Origin: Sphingomonas aracearum
GTDB taxonomy: Bacteria > Pseudomonadota > Alphaproteobacteria > Sphingomonadales > Sphingomonadaceae
Direction of reading: 5' to 3'
Assembly: GCF_003345355.1 (NCBI RefSeq)
Contig: NZ_QQNB01000004.1
Span: 80,645 to 144,644, forward strand
DNA length: 64,000 nucleotides
The notes beneath the pieces are model-generated. The model made no database searches, was not told where the DNA came from, and saw only the letters and a list, made by a program, of their open reading frames with translations. The position numbers and the translations under genes were made by a program. Every line of letters begins with the position of its first letter. Within the stretch, counting starts at the first letter, position 1. This document shows, piece after piece, positions 50,070 to 60,723 of this stretch.

Positions 50070-51595
50070 CAGTGCATCGCCATCTGCGTGTCGGAGGAGA
50101 TCGGGCGGAGGAACAGTGCCAGCGGCGTCGTGACCGCGATCGCAACGCCGAGCGCGAAGAACAGGTCATTATAGGCCATAACGGTGGACTGCTCCAGGAG
50201 TTGACCCGCAAGCTGCCGATAGGCGCCGGCTTCGCCGGACGGCATGGCCATAGCCTTCGCGAACCATTCCTGCGTGGTCGCTGCATTGGCCGACACCGTT
50301 TCGCCCAGCCGATTGAAGTGGAGAAAGGTCTGCCGGTCCTGGAGGGTCGCCATCATGGCAAGGCCGATCGATCCGCCGAGATTGCGCCCCGCATTGAACA
50401 GCGCGGACGCATCACCAGCATCCTCGGGTGCTACAGCGCTGATCGCTGCCTGGTTGAGGAACATCATGGCGAAGATCTGCCCGAAGCCCCGGACGAGCTG
50501 TGAACCCGTCAGGTCGCCCCCAGCCGACTGCGCGGTGAGGTGCCAGTCCATGGCGCAGCTGACGCCGATCAGCGTCATGCCGACGAAAACCGCCAGGCGA
50601 ACGTCAAGATATTTGAACGCTAGCGGCAGGAACGGCATCAGCATCAGGGCGGGGATACCGGAGACGAAGACCACCTTGCCCGATTGCAGCGCGCTATAAT
50701 CCGCCATCGACGAGAGGAACTGGGGGATGAGAAAGGTCACGCCGTAGAGCACGACGCCGATGATGAGGCTGAGGACGAATACGCTACCGAAGGAGCGGCT
50801 GAAGATCAGCGACAACTTGAGCACGGGATGCGCGGAGCGGACCTGTCCGATCGTGATGAGCGCGAAGCCGAAGACCGTGGCGATCGCGAGTTTCACGATC
50901 ATGGCGGACTCGAACCACATCTCGCGCTGCCCCTCCTCGAGCATGACGGTGAGCGCACCCAGGCCGATCGCGAGTCCCGCGATCCCGAACCAGTCGGCAT
51001 GGCGTAGCTGGTCGAGCCGCAGATGCTCGTGCTTGAGCCCGAACAGCAGGAGGAGGACAAGCCCTGCACAGACCGGCACATTTAGAAAGAAGGCGTAATG
51101 CCAGCTGTAATTGTCGGTGAGCCAACCGCCGATGATCGGCCCGAGCACCGGACCAAGGATTGCGGTGCCGCCGAACGCGGCGGTGCCGATCGGCTGCTGC
51201 GACGGCGGCAGCCGTGTCGCGATGATGGTCATGGCGGTCGGGATCAGTGCACCGCCGGTGAAGCCTTGGCCCACGCGGCCAGCGATCATCATCGGCAGCG
51301 TCGTCGAGATCCCGCACACGATGGAAAAGCCAGTGAAGCTGACCGCTGCCCCCAGAAGGAAGTTGCGCAGGCCGAACAGGCGCACGAGAAAGGGGCTGAG
51401 CGGTATCATGACGATCTCTGCCACGAGATAGGAGGTCGCGACCCAGGTGCCCTCGGTGCCGCTCGCGCCGATCTCGCCCTGAATGGTGGGCAAGGCCGCA
51501 TTGACGATCGAGATGTCGAGCAGCGCCATGAACGACCCGATCGTGCCCGCCGCAACGGCGAGCCAGTCGCGCAGGCCGGCGCGTTCGGACGCCAT
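50069..51595 (-). CDS. DHA2-family MFS drug efflux pump (EmrB-like)
   Basis: 508 residues with 14 predicted membrane helices. DHA2 motifs: FMALLDISIVNAALPTIQGEIG (motif D1), GRVGQGFTGGALIPTAMT (motif C region), and GPVLGPIIGGWLTDNYSWHYAFFLN. A proton-driven multidrug exporter that works with the HlyD adaptor and NodT channel. The three genes overlap by one base each. Confidence 0.92.
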   Translation of the reverse strand: MASERAGLRDWLAVAAGTIGSFMALLDISIVNAALPTIQGEIGASGTEGTWVATSYLVAEIVMIPLSPFLVRLFGLRNFLLGAAVSFTGFSIVCGISTTLPMMIAGRVGQGFTGGALIPTAMTIIATRLPPSQQPIGTAAFGGTAILGPVLGPIIGGWLTDNYSWHYAFFLNVPVCAGLVLLLLFGLKHEHLRLDQLRHADWFGIAGLAIGLGALTVMLEEGQREMWFESAMIVKLAIATVFGFALITIGQVRSAHPVLKLSLIFSRSFGSVFVLSLIIGVVLYGVTFLIPQFLSSMADYSALQSGKVVFVSGIPALMLMPFLPLAFKYLDVRLAVFVGMTLIGVSCAMDWHLTAQSAGGDLTGSQLVRGFGQIFAMMFLNQAAISAVAPEDAGDASALFNAGRNLGGSIGLAMMATLQDRQTFLHFNRLGETVSANAATTQEWFAKAMAMPSGEAGAYRQLAGQLLEQSTVMAYNDLFFALGVAIAVTTPLALFLRPISSDTQMAMH

Positions 51596-52833
51596 CAGCG
51601 CGAGCCCTGCGTCTCGTCGCGCTTCAGCCGCTCGGTTTCCTGCTCGATCCGGTCACGACTTCCCTTTGCGCTGATCGTGTCGACCGTGACCTCGACCGAC
51701 AGGCCGGGACGCAGCACCCGGCGCGCCTCCGGCCCGGCTTCAATGCTGATCCGCACGGGCACTCGCTGAACGATCTTGGTAAAGTTCCCGGTCGCATTCT
51801 CGGGCGGGATGAGCGAGAACTGCGCGCCCGTGCCTGGCGAGAAGCTCGCAACCCGGCCGCGCAGTTCGGCGCCGTCCAGTGCATCCACCTTGATGGTCAC
51901 GGGTTGCCCGACGCGCATCAGTGCGACCTGGGTCTCCTTGAAATTGGCTTCGATGTAGAGTTGATCGACTGGCACCACCGACATCAGCCGGGTCGCCGGC
52001 TGGACATATTGCCCGGCCCGGACCGCCTTGTCGGCGACAATGCCGTCGATGCTGCTGCGGATCTCGACCGCACCGAGGTCCGTCGAGGCGCGCGCAAGCT
52101 GCGCCTGCGCGGTGCCACGCTGCGCCTCCGCCTGGCCGATGCGAGCCGCTTGCGTCGCGACACTACGACGGGCGGCGAGGTAGGCGGCTCGCTGCGCGCG
52201 CAGCTCTGCGGCGGTTCGATCACGCTGAAGGACAAGGTTTGCCAGACGCTCACGCGATTCCGCTCCTGTCCGAGTAAGGGGTTCGTAGCGTCTTACCTCG
52301 TTCTCTGCCGCTGCGGCGGCAGCCTCGGCGCTCGCAACCTGGGCGGCGGCCTGAGCGACAGTGGCCTGTTGTTCGTCAAGCGTCCGGCGCGCAGTCGTAA
52401 TGTTGGCGCCGGCGGCGGCGATCTGAGCTTGCGCCTGTTCGACATTGGCGCGGTAGTCACGAGGATCGAGGACGGCAAGCAGCTGGCCGCGGCCGACAGG
52501 CTGGTTGTCGGCGACGAGCACTCGCTCGACATAGCCGCCCACCTTCGGTGAAACGGTCACGAAGTCCGCGCGCACATAGGCGTTGTTGGTCGACTGCAGG
52601 TATTGGCCGCTCGCGCGGTAGTTCAGGTACCAGACGACCGCCGCGAGGATGCCCGCAACGAGCGCGGCGATGAGGACGTAGCGGATGATCGGAAAGCGCT
52701 CGAGAAGCGAGGGCTTCTTTTCGCCATTCTTCTCCTCGGAACCGTCCTCTGACCCGGCTTTTTGCTGGGAATTTGCGTCCGAGTGGTCATGCGGCGCGTC
52801 GCCGCCTCGATCTTCAGCCTGCTCGTCAGCCAC
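51595..52833 (-). CDS. HlyD/EmrA-family membrane fusion adaptor
   Basis: 412 residues. A charged N-terminal tail (AEDRGGDAPHDHSDANSQQK) precedes one membrane helix (YVLIAALVAGILAAVVWYL), then the lipoyl/barrel-sandwich half (YVERVLVADNQPVGRGQLLAV), a coiled-coil hairpin and the second half (VPVDQLYIEANFKETQVALM). Bridges the inner-membrane pump and NodT channel. First gene of the efflux operon; a GTTTACATAC motif is 15-24 bp upstream. Confidence 0.9.
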   Translation of the reverse strand: MADEQAEDRGGDAPHDHSDANSQQKAGSEDGSEEKNGEKKPSLLERFPIIRYVLIAALVAGILAAVVWYLNYRASGQYLQSTNNAYVRADFVTVSPKVGGYVERVLVADNQPVGRGQLLAVLDPRDYRANVEQAQAQIAAAGANITTARRTLDEQQATVAQAAAQVASAEAAAAAAENEVRRYEPLTRTGAESRERLANLVLQRDRTAAELRAQRAAYLAARRSVATQAARIGQAEAQRGTAQAQLARASTDLGAVEIRSSIDGIVADKAVRAGQYVQPATRLMSVVPVDQLYIEANFKETQVALMRVGQPVTIKVDALDGAELRGRVASFSPGTGAQFSLIPPENATGNFTKIVQRVPVRISIEAGPEARRVLRPGLSVEVTVDTISAKGSRDRIEQETERLKRDETQGSR

Positions 52834-52866
52834 CCAGCAACCCTATCGTATGTAAACTAAGCCGTA

Positions 52867-53271
52867 TCATAGTGTGTGTCGGTCGGCATTGCCACCCACT
52901 CTGATGGGCTCGTGCACAGCAAACTCAAGCTGCGCGAAGCATACAGCCGCGGGATCTCCGCGGCGGAATGCTTCGGCGTGAACGACTGCGATCCGACGCC
53001 CGACACGCCTGACCTTAGGCGTCGTGACAAGGGCATCGGGCCGAGCAGAGGCAAGGAACTGGAGGTTCACGCTGATGAGCTTCGGGACGTGCCCATGCGG
53101 AAGTTGGCGTGCAAGGGCACGCTTCGCTGCCACTTCGAGAAAGGATGCCACAGCTCCGCCATGCAAGGCGGGAAGGAGGGGGTTGCCGATCATGTATTCC
53201 ACTGGCGTCAAAACAAAGGCGTCACCGCTCTCCGAAATCGTGGAGCCTAGCAGCTGCGCGAAGCCGCTCAT
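52867..53271 (-). CDS. PaaI-type hotdog thioesterase
   Basis: 134 residues from ATG 53271 (MSGFAQLLGSTIS), overlapping the upstream gene's stop (ATGA). Hotdog fold with NPLLPALHGGAVASFLEVAAKRAL (the catalytic HGGxxxxxxD/E-type region) and LISVNLQFLASARPDA. Hydrolyses acyl-CoA thioesters of unknown chain. Forms a pair with the next gene, perhaps a heteromer. Confidence 0.8.
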   Translation of the reverse strand: MSGFAQLLGSTISESGDAFVLTPVEYMIGNPLLPALHGGAVASFLEVAAKRALARQLPHGHVPKLISVNLQFLASARPDALVTTPKVRRVGRRIAVVHAEAFRRGDPAAVCFAQLEFAVHEPIRVGGNADRHTL

Positions 53272-53681
53272 GACCCGACAGCCCGATTGATCGAAAAGAC
53301 GCCTTGGGCAGTCGCGATCAGGTGAGAAGGATCGGTATCCCAGACTTCGGTCCGTACGAACGCACGGTGCTCGGTGGCGTCGTAACAATGCGCCCACGCT
53401 GTCGCGGAGCATCTCGCCTCGGGGGACCGCACATGGTCCACCTTCAGGTTGAGAGTCGAGATTGCCAATCGCCTTCCCAGTCGGGACATTACAGCAACGC
53501 CGCAGGCCTGATCGATAAGGCTCGTCAACACGCCCGTTGCTAAAGTCTCGTCGTCGTCCGCCAGCTCCTCACGCCAACCGACACGTAGCGAGCTGAGGCC
53601 ATCGCCGATCGAAACCAGCTCCAGGCCAAGCCTGTTGCCCCACGGTATGTCGCCTGGTTGCAGGCTCCAGTCTCCAGCCAC
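53268..53681 (-). CDS. PaaI-type hotdog thioesterase, second of pair
   Basis: 137 residues. Hotdog core: WGNRLGLELVSIGDGLSSLRVGW, GVLTSLIDQACGVAVMSRLG (the GxxxxxxD helix) and LAISTLNLKVDHVRSP. Same family as the downstream gene, with which it overlaps by 4 bases. The two lie between the efflux operon and a divergent MCE gene, suggesting a lipid or acyl-CoA link (inference). Confidence 0.8.
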   Translation of the reverse strand: MAGDWSLQPGDIPWGNRLGLELVSIGDGLSSLRVGWREELADDDETLATGVLTSLIDQACGVAVMSRLGRRLAISTLNLKVDHVRSPEARCSATAWAHCYDATEHRAFVRTEVWDTDPSHLIATAQGVFSINRAVGS

Positions 53682-53757
53682 GATTCCATCCTCGTCCTGA
53701 TCAGGCCTTGCCAGCTTAAAAGGCCGCCTTTGCTCCAGCCACCTGGGAAACGGTACG

Positions 53758-53766
53758 GTTTACATA
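53758..53766 (+). promoter_or_regulatory. GTTTACATA motif upstream of MCE gene
   Basis: GTTTACATA preceded by TACG. The same word, also near TACGG, sits on the minus strand at 52848-52857 ahead of the efflux operon. Possibly a shared operator or -10 element, perhaps for the nearby TetR protein. Confidence 0.35.
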
Positions 53767-53799
53767 TATGGTCCTGCTTCTTAATGGTTATGGTCTCGC

Positions 53800-54744
53800 A
53801 TGGAAACGCGGTCGAACAAATTCCTGGTGCTCGTAGTGACCGGCTTTCTGCTTGGCACGCTCCTGATCTTCACCCTGTGGCTGTTTGATGCACGCGATGG
53901 AGACGGCAATCCCTATATGATCCGCTTCACCGGGAGCGTTGCCGGCCTGGAGAAGGGGTCGCCGGTGACCTTCTCGGGCGTACCGGCCGGTCATGTCACA
54001 TCGATACGGTTCGATAAGGATGACCCGTCAGCGGTTCTCGTCACCGTCAGCCTTGACCCGCGGATCCCCATCGTCGCAGGCGTAAAAGCGTCGATCGCAA
54101 GATCGGCACTGGCCGGCACCGCGAACATCAGCCTCGACGGCGCTACATCTGGTGCGCCCCCGATCGTTGCGGCGAGCGACACCGAGCTTCCCGTCATTCC
54201 CGCCAAGGAAGGCGGGCTCCTTGGCGGCGGAGGGGACCCCGTCGCACTGGTCGAAAAGATCAGCCGCACCGTGGATTCTGTTTCTCGCAACCTCGACGCC
54301 GCTCAGCAGCAGCGGGCCAGCGATCGACTGGCGGCGCTTGCGGAAAGTTCCGCCGGTTGGGCAGACAAAGCCGGAGCAGCGTCCGATGCTCTCACCGGTG
54401 CGCGCGGCCGCGTGATTGCCGTGGGCGACGCCTTGCAGCGATCCCGCGACAGCGCCCAACAGCTGAGAGCGGCAGTGGACGAACGCAGCGCGACCGTTCT
54501 CGCGAGAGCGAACCGCACGTTGGTGAACGCTCGAGACGGAGCCGAGCGATTTGTGGCGCGCGTTGAGGCGGTTCGACCCGCGATCCGCGGCACGACTGCC
54601 AAACAGGCTCAACTGCGTGAGACCATTCGTTCAGCAAGGAACAAGGTCGGTGCTGTCAGGGATACGGCCGTTCGCATCGATCAGGAGGGACTGGGCGTGG
54701 GTGCTGCGTCTCTTCCCGTCTACAAGCCAACGTCACAGGATTGA
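53800..54744 (+). CDS. MCE/MlaD-family lipid transport protein
   Basis: 314 residues. One N-terminal membrane helix (FLVLVVTGFLLGTLLIFTLWLF), then a single MCE domain (YMIRFTGSVAGLEKGSPVTFSGVPAGHVTSI to ANISLDGATSG), then a long helical tail. MCE proteins form hexameric channels that carry lipids across the periplasm with an MlaFE-type ABC transporter. No ABC partner is seen nearby, so this is an orphan substrate-binding subunit or one that uses a distant transporter. Confidence 0.87.
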   Translation: METRSNKFLVLVVTGFLLGTLLIFTLWLFDARDGDGNPYMIRFTGSVAGLEKGSPVTFSGVPAGHVTSIRFDKDDPSAVLVTVSLDPRIPIVAGVKASIARSALAGTANISLDGATSGAPPIVAASDTELPVIPAKEGGLLGGGGDPVALVEKISRTVDSVSRNLDAAQQQRASDRLAALAESSAGWADKAGAASDALTGARGRVIAVGDALQRSRDSAQQLRAAVDERSATVLARANRTLVNARDGAERFVARVEAVRPAIRGTTAKQAQLRETIRSARNKVGAVRDTAVRIDQEGLGVGAASLPVYKPTSQD

Positions 54745-54869
54745 GCGACGGCGATACAAAAGCACAGCCTTGGGCTGAGATCGAGCTGGCAGGCGAGCAA
54801 GCGACCCTCTCGGCGTGATTTCTCGTCAACCTGTCCGGATCAGGCTACCGTCGATCCAGGAGAACGAGA

Positions 54870-55544
54870 TTGAGCGACAACGAAAAGAAAGGTCGGCCCA
54901 GGAAGATGGGCAGACCCACGACCGAGGATGCGCTTCGCCTGACCTCGCATATCCTCAAGAGCGCCCGCGAGATGTTCTTCGCACACGGGTTTGACGGCGC
55001 CAGTGCCGACATGATCGCCGAACAGGCGCGTATCTCCAAGCGAACCCTGTACGCGCGCTTCGGCAGCAAGGCCCGCGTGTTCGAGGCGGTGATCCTCGAC
55101 GAGATCGATACGCAGCTGCGCGCGCTCGAACCTTCCGGCAGCGACGAACCCGACATCCGATCGCGGCTTCGCGTAATCGCCGATCGTCTGCTTGAGTGGC
55201 TGCTGACGCCGCGGATCACCTCCATGGAACGCGTCGTCATCGCGCAGGCCGTGCGCTTTCCAGCGCTTGCGGCAAACATCCACGACTTCGGCTACCAGCG
55301 GGCCGTGCAGTGGGTGGCCTCGATCCTCGCCCATGCCGATGCAAAGGGTGAGCTATCGCTGGCAGACCCGGTGTTTGCCGCCGAGCAGTTCGTCACCCTC
55401 GTAGTGGTCGCACCCATGCGCCGCGCAGCGCTCGGGCTGTCTCCTCCCGCGTACGACGATGCCGCACGTGATCGTATCTCTCGCGGTATCGACCTGTTCC
55501 TCGATGGCTGCCGTCCGCGCGAGGCGGATGGTTGCAGCGCCTGA
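54870..55544 (+). CDS. TetR-family regulator
   Basis: 224 residues from a TTG behind an AGGAGAA site. N-terminal TetR HTH: RLTSHILKSAREMFFAHGFDGASADMIAEQARISKRTLYARFG. The C-terminal ligand domain resembles the AefR/HlyIII-type group. It overlaps the UbiB-like gene by one base (TGATG) and probably regulates that gene and perhaps the MCE and efflux genes before it. Confidence 0.87.
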   Translation: MSDNEKKGRPRKMGRPTTEDALRLTSHILKSAREMFFAHGFDGASADMIAEQARISKRTLYARFGSKARVFEAVILDEIDTQLRALEPSGSDEPDIRSRLRVIADRLLEWLLTPRITSMERVVIAQAVRFPALAANIHDFGYQRAVQWVASILAHADAKGELSLADPVFAAEQFVTLVVVAPMRRAALGLSPPAYDDAARDRISRGIDLFLDGCRPREADGCSA

Positions 55545-57157
55545 TGCCCACCACCGACGACGAACCTCAGATCGGTGAGCGCGCGCGCCTGGCCGAGCTC
55601 CTCCAGATCATGGGGCGCCATGGCTTCAACGGGCTCGCCTCGCGCCTGGGCCTGCTGCCCGGTCGTTCGGAGCAGCCGGTGGACGTCGGTACCCCCGAGC
55701 GGGTCGTCGCGCTGCTGCGAGACCTTGGACCCGTCGCGGTCAAGCTGGGGCAGGTGCTCGCGACCCGTGAAGACCTGCTCGGGCCGGAATGGGTGCGCGC
55801 GTTGTCGACGCTGCAGGACCGGGTGACCCCGCTGCCGTTCGAGGCGCTGGAGCCGACGATCCTGACCGCGCTTGGCTCCCCGATCGCGGACGTGTTCGCG
55901 AGCTTCGACCGCGAACCGATCGCCGCGGCCTCGATCGCGCAGGTTCATGGCGCCATCCTGCGCGACGGAACCGAGGTCGTGGTAAAGGTACGCCGACCGG
56001 GGATCGCGGAACGCGTCGATGCCGACCTGAGGCTGCTTCGCCGCATTGCGCGGCTCGCCGCGAGACACTCACCGGAGATCCGTCGCCTCAAGCCTGACGA
56101 ACTGCTCCGGTTCTTCGCTGAGAGCCTGTCGCAGGAAATGGACCTCAGCGCCGAAGCGGCAGCCTGCGAGAGCATCGGCGTGTTCCTGCAGCCGCTCGGC
56201 GTTCGCACGCCCGGCTTCTACTGGGATCAGGTTGGTCGCCGGATCAACGTGCAGGAACGGCTCGACGGCGTGCCGGTCCGCGCGATCCTCGACCGAGCGG
56301 GTGAGGACGGGGCGGGTCAGGGCGCTGCCGACGTCGCCGGCAGATATGCCGATGCGGTGCTGCGGATGATCATCTTCAACGGCCGGTTCCACGCGGACCC
56401 CCATCCCGGCAACGTGTTTGTTCTGGCCGACGGGTCGTTGGCGTTCATCGACTTCGGGGCGGTCGGCGTGCTCAGTCCCGCCCGGCGGAACGAGGTTGTC
56501 ACGCTCGTCCTTGCCATCGCGGGTGAGGACACACGATCGGTGACGGACGTACTGTTGCAATGGTCGGGCGAGACCGACGTCGATCGCCCGGCACTGACCC
56601 GCGACCTCGACGCGCTGATCGACCAGTTCCGCGGGGCGGTACTCCAGCAGATCGAGCTCGCCGACATCTTCGGCCGCGTGTTCGCGCTGCTGCGCACCTA
56701 CCGCCTGGCGCTGCCACCCGACCTCGCCCTGCTGCTGCGCACCCTGCTGATCGCCGAAGGATTCGTGCGACGGCTTGATCCCGGCTTTGACATTGCCGCG
56801 CGCGCGGCACCGATCGCGCGCGAACTGCTGCGGGAGCGGATCGGCCTAGCCGGCCTAAAGCGTGGCGGACGCCGGCTGGCGACGAGCCTGGGCCGTCTGG
56901 CCGCCGCCTCGCCCGAGCTGGTGGCCTTCGCCGAGCGGGTTGCGCGGTCGGGTGCGCTGCCGATCGAATTGCAGGGAGGCGCGGTTTTCCCAACTCCGGC
57001 ATCGCCCCGGCGCGCCGATCCCAACATTCTGTCCACCGGACTGCTTGTCGCGGGCGCGATCCTTCAGCGCGACCATGATGTTGTCGGCGCGATGTTGATG
57101 GCGTCTGCGGTGCTGCCTGCAGGCTGGGCTTGGTTTTCGAGCAGGCAGAGGCGCTGA
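55544..57157 (+). CDS. ABC1/UbiB-family atypical kinase
   Basis: 537 residues from ATG 55544, overlapping the tetR stop. UbiB/AarF hallmarks: DLGPVAVKLGQVLATRED (KxGQ motif), PIAAASIAQVHGA (Ala-rich loop), VVVKVRRPG, HADPHPGNVF and LAFIDFGAVG. The C-terminus shows a weak hydrophobic pair (LLVAGAILQRDHDVVGAML). The family assists ubiquinone synthesis or lipid handling through ATP hydrolysis. It is likely a paralogue of chromosomal UbiB, co-transcribed with a TetR gene and close to an MCE gene. Confidence 0.87.
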   Translation: MPTTDDEPQIGERARLAELLQIMGRHGFNGLASRLGLLPGRSEQPVDVGTPERVVALLRDLGPVAVKLGQVLATREDLLGPEWVRALSTLQDRVTPLPFEALEPTILTALGSPIADVFASFDREPIAAASIAQVHGAILRDGTEVVVKVRRPGIAERVDADLRLLRRIARLAARHSPEIRRLKPDELLRFFAESLSQEMDLSAEAAACESIGVFLQPLGVRTPGFYWDQVGRRINVQERLDGVPVRAILDRAGEDGAGQGAADVAGRYADAVLRMIIFNGRFHADPHPGNVFVLADGSLAFIDFGAVGVLSPARRNEVVTLVLAIAGEDTRSVTDVLLQWSGETDVDRPALTRDLDALIDQFRGAVLQQIELADIFGRVFALLRTYRLALPPDLALLLRTLLIAEGFVRRLDPGFDIAARAAPIARELLRERIGLAGLKRGGRRLATSLGRLAAASPELVAFAERVARSGALPIELQGGAVFPTPASPRRADPNILSTGLLVAGAILQRDHDVVGAMLMASAVLPAGWAWFSSRQRR

Positions 57158-57245
57158 CTTCCTGCTGCCCGACCTTCCCACACCCGACTCTCCACCCTTA
57201 CCCTTTCGCGCGCTTGTTCGGGTATCCGGCTCCTCGCTGAGAAGT

Positions 57246-57270
57246 GGAACAACCCACGAGAGGGGGCGTT
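57246..57270 (+). promoter_or_regulatory. EcfG-type promoter of the sigma factor gene
   Basis: GGAAC (57246-57250), 16 bp, CGTT (57267-57270), 65 bp ahead of the sigma gene: the sigma factor appears to activate its own transcription. Confidence 0.82.
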
Positions 57271-57334
57271 TCCGAACAAGTAAACCAGGCGGTGTATAAA
57301 CCGCACCCTGGTTCGATCGAGCGAGGGCTTTTGC

Positions 57335-58012
57335 GTGTCGGAACAACCGGATCACGAAGCGCATGTACCGGCTGAGGAGTTGTCTGACTTCGGTGCTGCA
57401 CTGAGCGACTTGATGCCCAGGCTGGCGAGCTATGCGCGATCGCTAACAAGAAATCCCGATGCTGCACAGGATCTCGTTCAGGATACCGTGCTGAAAGCCT
57501 GGCGCAGCCGTGCGTCCTTCGAGGCCGGCACGAATTTGAAAGCTTGGACCTTCCGTATCCTTCGCAACTCCTTTTTGTCGCAGGTTCGTCGTAAAGGTGC
57601 GGGACAGGCAGGCGAGACCGCCGAACTCATTGATGTTCCGGTGGCGTCAAATCAAGAATCGGTCGTGACATTGGGCGATGTTCGCCGCCTGTGGCCGCGC
57701 CTGACACCCGAGCAGCAGCGGTGCATCCAATTTGTCGGGATCGAGGGTTTGAGCTACGAAGAGACAGCCACGATCGAACAGGTTCCTGTCGGTACGATCA
57801 AGAGCCGCGTGGTGAGAGGGCGGCAGATGCTGCGCGCACTCCTGGATCAAGCGAACGTCGTGCCAGCCAAGGGGACAGCATCCCGGATCCTGTCGGTCGA
57901 TTCGTCCCCTCGGTATGAGCCGTCGCGCGTTGATGATGAACACTCAAAGCAGATCGAACTGCTGCGAAGGTGGCGCGCGGAGCGTGCGGCCGCTCGCTGC
58001 GCCGTCGGATGA
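57335..58012 (+). CDS. ecfG: ECF sigma factor, EcfG group
   Basis: 225 residues from a GTG (MSEQPDHEAHVPAEEL). Sigma region 2 LMPRLASYARSLTRNPDAAQDLVQDTVLKAWRS, and region 4 RLTPEQQRCIQFVGIEGLSYEETATIEQVPVGTIKSRVVRGRQML. The short linker and the region 4 wording match EcfG (ECF15), the general stress sigma factor of alphaproteobacteria. The C-terminal ~45 residues are an extension. No phyR or nepR gene is adjacent, so this is probably an accessory EcfG paralogue. Confidence 0.85.
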   Translation: MSEQPDHEAHVPAEELSDFGAALSDLMPRLASYARSLTRNPDAAQDLVQDTVLKAWRSRASFEAGTNLKAWTFRILRNSFLSQVRRKGAGQAGETAELIDVPVASNQESVVTLGDVRRLWPRLTPEQQRCIQFVGIEGLSYEETATIEQVPVGTIKSRVVRGRQMLRALLDQANVVPAKGTASRILSVDSSPRYEPSRVDDEHSKQIELLRRWRAERAAARCAVG

Positions 58013-58531
58013 CTTTCTTAGGATCCACCAGATCCCGTTTGTGTCCCTTCCGTTTCAGACCCGCGATGAGCCCCCGTGGCGCCACGAGTTAATGATGGCG
58101 CGATGGAGTCGTCTCGCGAGTTTGCCCGTTAATCGCTGCCAAACAGGCGATTTTCCCTGGATCATGTATTTTCGTTAGCATTCACCTCTGATCGTTGCGC
58201 CCTGGTTACAAGCGAGCAGGTGCTACGGGAACAGATCGTCCACGTTTCGGTTCGACGGTCGATCCTGCAGCGACCGTCGAATCTCGCTCGCGATCGTTAC
58301 CGCGGAGTTATGCCTCGTACCTCGACGAGCTTGATGCCCACAGAAACCTCTTCGCGGTCGAGCTCAACGCCATCACTGTCCGGGAGCAGCAGCTGAACGC
58401 GCTGGTTCGCGTCTGGGCGTCGCTTGGGGAAGGTGGGGCGATCGGACGATTGCGGATCGTTCGGCGCTGCCACGCTGGGCACTACGCGTCTGGACGACGC
58501 TGCGATCGTGAAAGGACGCGGTCTCGGCTGG
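58013..58531. other. Intergenic stretch with no supported gene
   Basis: About 520 bp. Long frames on both strands are Arg-rich and lack family features, consistent with high-GC noise. Nothing recognisable seen. Confidence 0.5.
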
Positions 58532-59379
58532 TCAGGCGAGTTCTGCCCCGTGGCTGTCCTGCCAGGCGGCATCCTCGATCGCGTCATGCCCCGGCTCGCC
58601 CGCCGACTGCGCCCCCGTCCACCGCCAGGCATCCAGCCGTTTGCCCGTCACCGTCGCGGCAGCGTCGGAGCAGAGCCAGAGCAGCGGCGGGACCACGATC
58701 TCGGGCGACAGCAGCCCGGCGCGGGCACTGTCCGGCAGCCCTTCGGGGATCATGCCGGTCAGCGTTGCGCCCCCTGGCAGCAGCGCGTTCACCGTGATGC
58801 CGCTATCAGCAAGGTCCTGCGCCCAGATCGCGGTTTCTGAATCCAGCGCCGCTTTGGACGGGCCATAGGGCGAGAAGCCTCTGCGCCGCATCGTCTCGCG
58901 GTTCATCGAGACGTTGACGATCCTCCCGCTGCCTCTCTCCAGCATCGCCGGGACAGCCGCGCGCGCCATCAGGAACGGTCCGTTGACGTTGGTGTCGATC
59001 ACCAGGCGCCAGGTGTCGGGGGCGACCTCCCAGAATCGGGTCGGTTCGGTCAGGAAGGTATCGCTTACATACTTCATGCCGCGCCCGGCGTTGTTGACGA
59101 GGATGTCGAGCCGGCCGAACCGCGCGACCGCTTCGCGCACCGCCGCGGCACAATCCGCCGCCCGGGTCACGTCGGCGAGCAGCGGCCGCACCCGATCGTC
59201 GCCGCATTCACGCTCTGCCTCCTTTGCGACCGCCTCGACTTCGGCAAGCTCGCGTGCAGCGGTGGCGATCACCCGCACGCCGGCCTGCGCTAGCCCCAGC
59301 GTCATGGCGCGGCCCAGCCCGCGACCGCCGCCCGTGACGATCGCGACTTGGCCGGCGAGCCCGTGCTCCTCGGGCGCGC

Positions 59380-59383
<4 letters not shown>
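58532..59383 (-). CDS. Short-chain dehydrogenase/reductase
   Basis: 283 residues from a GTG overlapping the AKR stop (GTGA). Rossmann motif [22 protein letters not shown], the catalytic Ser region ([10 protein letters not shown]) and YGPSK. Classical SDR size. The neighbouring aldo/keto reductase gene is in the same operon; the substrate is unknown. Confidence 0.88.
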
Positions 59384-60369
<986 letters not shown>

Positions 60370-60723
60370 TGTTGATCCTCTCGTCTTCGGGCGAGTGTGC
60401 CAAGTCTGGGCCCGCTTCCCATTGTGCAAATCAGCGATTGTGGCGAACTCAGCGGCGCCGCTCACTTCTTGTTCCGACCGGGACTCGGCCGTCCTGATAC
60501 CGACATGCCACACGAGCCGGCCGACTGGCGGCGCGCCCTCGGCCTGTGCAGTTCGTGTGGTACAACCTAGCGCGCAGTCCTGGCTTCGAGGCGCTTACCA
60601 GCCGTATCCATGATCATTGCGTTCCAGGCGAAAGGGCAGGGGCACAATCACCCACTGCTCCTTCGCCTTGCTGAAACCGTTCGATCCCGGACGAGTTCTG
60701 AGGCCGTTCGAAACGCTTGTCGC
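60370..60723. other. Intergenic region, AKR promoter side
   Basis: 354 bp between the AKR start and the DUF892 stop. No gene seen. Contains GTGCCACAC-like and GTGTGGTAC words around 60504 and 60557, of unknown meaning. Confidence 0.4.

Noticed and set aside
58195..58797. 200-codon Arg-rich frame upstream of and opposite the SDR gene
   Set aside because: Second half is antisense to the SDR and the first half has no family signal; typical GC-rich noise.
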